From contig DKXQ01000204.1 in NCBI GenBank assembly GCA_002493085.1, forward strand, positions 1-7,919: a stretch of 7,919 bases of DNA, given 5' to 3'. Under the pieces are notes generated by a model. The model had not been told where the DNA came from. It was given only the letters and a program-made list of their open reading frames with translations, and did not search any database. Of the stretch, positions 6,026 to 7,919 are shown one piece after another (the first letter of the stretch is position 1; every line of letters begins with the position of its first letter). Origin of the DNA: Lachnoclostridium sp. UBA7122 (GTDB lineage Bacteria; Bacillota; Clostridia; Lachnospirales; Lachnospiraceae). Made by a program: the position numbers and the translations under genes.

Positions 6026-6655
6026 AGGCCTGTTTATCCTATGGCAGTCCAGCCACTCTGCTATTTCAGCAGAGGTATAGCCTTTATCCCTAAGCTCCTT
6101 AATCTTTTCTATAACTTCCATAGTTTCAGACTTTTCAAGTATCCGTATGCCATCTTTTACAATAGCATGGCAGCCATATGGGGCAACGCTGCCCACATAT
6201 CCGCCTTTTGATTTCTGATACTGTTTTGCAGCAGAAACCTTTCTGCCTGATTCTCTTGCATACCACTCATTGACAATATTTTTAATTCCTGTCATAAAAG
6301 CATCCCTGTTGCCATCTATACTGTCATAGCCATCCGAAACCGCAATAAACCGTACACCATATTCAGGGAAAATTTTTTCTATATACTCACTTGTTTCTAT
6401 ATAATTTCTGCCAAGCCTTGAAAAGTCTTTTACAACTACGGCATCAAGTTTGTGCTTTTTTATATCATCCATAAGTTTTTTAAAAGCTGGCCTTTCAAAA
6501 TCCAGCCCTGAAAACCCGCTGTCTTTGTATATCTGCACACATTGCATGCCATTTTCCCTGATAAAGCCTTCTGCAATAAGAATCTGGTTTTCAATAGTTA
6601 AATCCTTGTCATTAAAATGCCTTACTGATACCCTTGCATAAATGCCTGTGCGCAT
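5906..6655 (-). CDS. Serine recombinase, C-terminally truncated at the host junction
   Basis: This is a site-specific DNA recombinase of the resolvase/invertase superfamily. The 249-residue product has the catalytic domain first, with nucleophile S10 in YARVS and R8, then the GFSG motif (47-50), then DFSRLGRNY with R80 and R83, and then a recombinase domain (PF07508-like) from about residue 150. Similarity to large serine recombinases ends at SVRRL (233-237), in the middle of that domain; the usual N-x-x-Y-x-G segment, zinc ribbon and coiled coil are missing. The last 12 or so residues are encoded by the junction and, in reverse, by sleC DNA. ATG 6655 is preferred to ATG 6670 because family similarity starts there and GGAG abuts the 6670 ATG with no spacing. 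It begins seven bases after the stop of the preceding recombinase. The catalytic residues are intact; DNA binding may be impaired. Confidence 0.85.
   Translation of the reverse strand: MRTGIYARVSVRHFNDKDLTIENQILIAEGFIRENGMQCVQIYKDSGFSGLDFERPAFKKLMDDIKKHKLDAVVVKDFSRLGRNYIETSEYIEKIFPEYGVRFIAVSDGYDSIDGNRDAFMTGIKNIVNEWYARESGRKVSAAKQYQKSKGGYVGSVAPYGCHAIVKDGIRILEKSETMEVIEKIKELRDKGYTSAEIAEWLDCHRINRPSVYNATGEVYCTGTSFKKWDAGSVRRLWGTHTSGDNHTA
5927..5944. other. Junction of sleC-like gene and mobile element; candidate attachment site core
   Basis: Reading rightward, SleC similarity ends at P163 (5926). Reading leftward on the minus strand, recombinase similarity ends at the RRL codons (5945-5953). The 18 bases between belong clearly to neither, and contain CCCC (5923-5926) and CCCC (5940-5943) bracketing GCTGGTGTGTGTT. 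This interval must hold the recombination point, and any short sequence shared by both ends of the element should be here. The other end is outside the window, so the core cannot be defined. Confidence 0.5.
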
Positions 6656-6662
6656 CTTAACC

Positions 6663-7592
6663 CTAAGCATCTCCTTTTTTCCTTAAATCCATAGCTTGCA
6701 CCTTTTCAAATATATCTCTGCTGATAATAGCATCTGCTGCCCCTTCTGCACGTATCCACTCTTCTTTTGGAAGTTTCTTTCTTGTATCCAGCTTATAACT
6801 AATTTTTTTATCTTTGCCCTGCAGCAGTACCCCGGTATACAGTTCATTAGATAAAATCCGTCTTACTGCAACAGGTGACCACTTTGTATATTGTCTTTTT
6901 GCAAATGAAGTTGTATACCTGCTTTTACTTAACCGCTTATATGCAAGAGGTGACGGAACTTTCATAAAATTTAACCTGGCGGCAATCTTTTCAGCAGAAT
7001 TGCCCTTAAGGCGCATATTAAATATCTGCCTTATAATGTGTTCAACATTTTTATCTATAACAAGCCTTCCGTGCTCCTTTTCTGATTTACAATATCCATA
7101 AGCTGCAAAAGCCCCTATATACACACCCTGCTTTCTTTTTGCCACCTGCTGCCAGCGTACCTTATTAGAAATATCCCTGCAATAAGCATCATTAATAAGG
7201 TTTAACACAGGCATAAGAAGCGAATCTTCCATAAAGCTGCTGTTTTTACTGTCGTAATTGTCACATACAGCGATAAATCTTACTCCAAGCTTTGGAAAGA
7301 TATACTTTATATATCTTCCTGTCTGTATGTAATCCCTTCCAAACCTTGATAAATCCTTTACTATAATACATTCTATACTGCCCGTATAAACACTTTGCAG
7401 TAACTCATTGACCGCTGGCCTGTCAAATGTGGTTCCACTGTATCCATCGTCACACCACTCTCCAGCCAGTTCCATTTCTTTATGCATTTCCATAAATTGT
7501 TTTATTATTATACGCTGCCCTGCAATGCTATTGCTTTCTCCGCCTGAAAACTCTTCTTCTTTGGAAATACGCAGATAAATTCCACATTTCAT
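6663..7592 (-). CDS. Serine recombinase, short form without zinc ribbon
   Basis: This is a site-specific recombinase of 309 residues. The N-terminal catalytic domain shows YLRIS with R8 and nucleophile S10, SIAGQR (22-27), GYSGTTFDRPA (50-60) and LSRFGRDY with R83 and R86. A PF07508-type recombinase domain follows from about 155 and includes WSPVAVRRILSNELYTG (238-254), the conserved piece missing from its neighbour. The protein ends at about residue 309, before the zinc ribbon and coiled coil of full-size large serine integrases of 450-600 residues. ATG 7592 has GGGAGG (7602-7607) nine bases before it and overlaps the preceding gene's stop as ATGA. It lies in tandem with the downstream recombinase, and the two differ clearly in sequence, so this is not a recent duplication. 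The pair may act together, as CcrA and CcrB do in SCCmec, but that is inference. Confidence 0.88.
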   Translation of the reverse strand: MKCGIYLRISKEEEFSGGESNSIAGQRIIIKQFMEMHKEMELAGEWCDDGYSGTTFDRPAVNELLQSVYTGSIECIIVKDLSRFGRDYIQTGRYIKYIFPKLGVRFIAVCDNYDSKNSSFMEDSLLMPVLNLINDAYCRDISNKVRWQQVAKRKQGVYIGAFAAYGYCKSEKEHGRLVIDKNVEHIIRQIFNMRLKGNSAEKIAARLNFMKVPSPLAYKRLSKSRYTTSFAKRQYTKWSPVAVRRILSNELYTGVLLQGKDKKISYKLDTRKKLPKEEWIRAEGAADAIISRDIFEKVQAMDLRKKGDA

Positions 7593-7807
7593 ACTGTGCT
7601 GCCTCCCATGGATACACTATTATGGCATGAAGAACCATATTCAATAACTGGCCTGAAACATGAATCCCATCCCTGTTCACTTTCCAGCATAAAAAGAGCC
7701 ATACATTCCATAAAATCTGCTGGCTCTTTTCCTGTATCATAATGGCATATTATATTCCATTCTGCAGCTTCTGTACAATCTCTTTCTAACTGCTTCTGCA
7801 CAGACAT
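7589..7807 (-). CDS. Small protein of unknown function, translationally coupled to the serine recombinase
   Basis: I do not recognise this 72-residue protein. It is acidic, soluble in appearance and has no signal peptide or membrane segment; it contains five cysteines (11, 21, 35, 50, 61), two of them in Cys-His pairs (21-22, 61-62), without a classic zinc-finger spacing. Its stop overlaps the recombinase start as ATGA, and the ribosome binding site of the recombinase lies inside its last codons, which is good evidence for real translation and coupling. ATG 7807 is the first in-frame start after a TAA at 7816-7814, but no strong ribosome binding site precedes it, so an internal start at codon 33 or 36 remains possible. 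By position it could be an accessory factor, for example a directionality factor or regulator of the recombinases; nothing in the sequence proves this. Confidence 0.55.
   Translation of the reverse strand: MSVQKQLERDCTEAAEWNIICHYDTGKEPADFMECMALFMLESEQGWDSCFRPVIEYGSSCHNSVSMGGSTV
7602..7607 (-). promoter_or_regulatory. Ribosome binding site of the first recombinase, inside the small gene
   Basis: GGGAGG on the minus strand stands nine bases before ATG 7592 and lies within the Met-Gly-Gly codons near the end of the 72-codon gene, tying recombinase translation to that gene. Confidence 0.6.
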
Positions 7808-7818
7808 AAATTTTTATA

Positions 7819-7830
7819 ACGCCATAGCGT
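7819..7830 (-). other. Short hairpin and three-codon reading frame before the small gene
   Basis: On the minus strand AAAGGA (7832-7837) is followed by CGCT and then ATG GCG TTA TAA (7825-7814), a complete reading frame of three codons, after which the 72-codon gene starts at 7807 in the same frame. ACGC and GCGT around TATG can pair in a four-base stem. The arrangement resembles a leader mini-cistron, but the evidence is slight. Confidence 0.25.
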
Positions 7831-7880
7831 CCTTTCATTAAATACTTAATATATCTTATGCCTGCAGATGCAAATTATAC

Positions 7881-7914
7881 GTTACTATTCACGGCCTATG
7901 CCGTTCATAGTAAC
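7881..7914. repeat. 34-base inverted repeat upstream of the recombinase operon
   Basis: GTTACTATTCACGGC (7881-7895) and GCCGTTCATAGTAAC (7900-7914) pair over 13 of 15 positions, with a four-base CTAT loop and an internal TC/TC mismatch. Neither side is followed by a T-run inside the window, so it does not look like an ordinary terminator. It may be a protein binding site of the element, a dispersed palindromic repeat or a transcript end hairpin. From 7808 to 7880 I see only AT-rich sequence with no convincing promoter. Confidence 0.7.
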
Positions 7915-7919
7915 AAACA

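Larger units (their letters stand above)
5927..7919. mobile_element. Left end of an integrated element carrying serine recombinases (right end outside window)
   Basis: Foreign DNA begins where the sleC-like gene breaks off and continues to the window edge. All its visible genes lie on the minus strand: a 72-codon gene, then two serine recombinases, each linked to the next by overlap or a short gap, leading towards the host junction. Recombinases at the terminus of an insertion that splits a host gene are typical of site-specific integrating elements such as prophages, ICEs and skin-like elements. No structural phage, conjugation or resistance genes are visible, so the element type is undetermined. 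Confidence 0.75.

Noticed and set aside
6656..6670. ATG 6670 as start of the second recombinase
   Set aside because: GGAG touches this ATG with no spacing, and similarity to other recombinases begins at ATG 6655; the upstream start is not fully excluded.
7528..7740. 70-codon minus-strand frame overlapping the recombinase start
   Set aside because: It overlaps the recombinase by 65 bases in another frame; the 7589-7807 frame has the ATGA coupling instead.
1..7919. CRISPR array, rRNA, riboswitch or toxin-antitoxin pair
   Set aside because: No regularly spaced direct repeats, rRNA segments, or leader structures of known riboswitch type were seen, and no small gene pair resembled a toxin-antitoxin module.

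Overview
The window looks like chromosome from a low-GC, spore-forming member of the Clostridia, most likely a Lachnospiraceae-type gut anaerobe. The grounds are AT-rich intergenic DNA, strong GGAGG-type ribosome binding sites, consensus housekeeping promoters, a SleC-like spore cortex-lytic enzyme gene and Clostridia-style serine recombinases. The species cannot be named from this sequence.

Layout: (1) 1-145 holds the 5' part of a tRNA-Gln(CUG) gene on the minus strand, cut by the window edge, with its promoter. (2) 146-1674, minus strand, is a two-gene ABC importer operon (ATPase then permease) of the zinc/manganese type, without a substrate-binding protein gene beside it. (3) 1675-1868 is a divergent promoter region. 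(4) 1869-3864, plus strand, is a tight two-gene operon of an AraC-family regulator and an RtcB RNA ligase, ending in a hairpin at 3876-3914 that can also serve the converging gene. (5) 3942-5228, minus strand, is a PLP aminotransferase with its own promoter. (6) 5229-5437 is a second divergent region with a candidate sporulation promoter and an odd GC-only tract. (7) From 5438, plus strand, the first 163 codons of a sleC-like gene are intact and then homology stops abruptly. (8) From about 5927 to the window edge lies foreign DNA: two tandem, short serine recombinase genes and a small translationally coupled gene, all on the minus strand and pointing at the sleC junction.

The main point of interest is that junction. 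SleC is the zymogen of a spore cortex hydrolase. The break falls at about the boundary between propeptide and mature enzyme, and site-specific serine recombinases lie directly beside it. This is the arrangement of the sigK/skin and spsM/SP-beta interventions, where excision during sporulation restores a sporulation gene. In addition, the recombinase next to the junction loses family similarity at the same place, so integration may have cut the recombinase gene as well as sleC. The other end of the element is outside the window, so neither reversible excision nor simple decay can be shown from this sequence.
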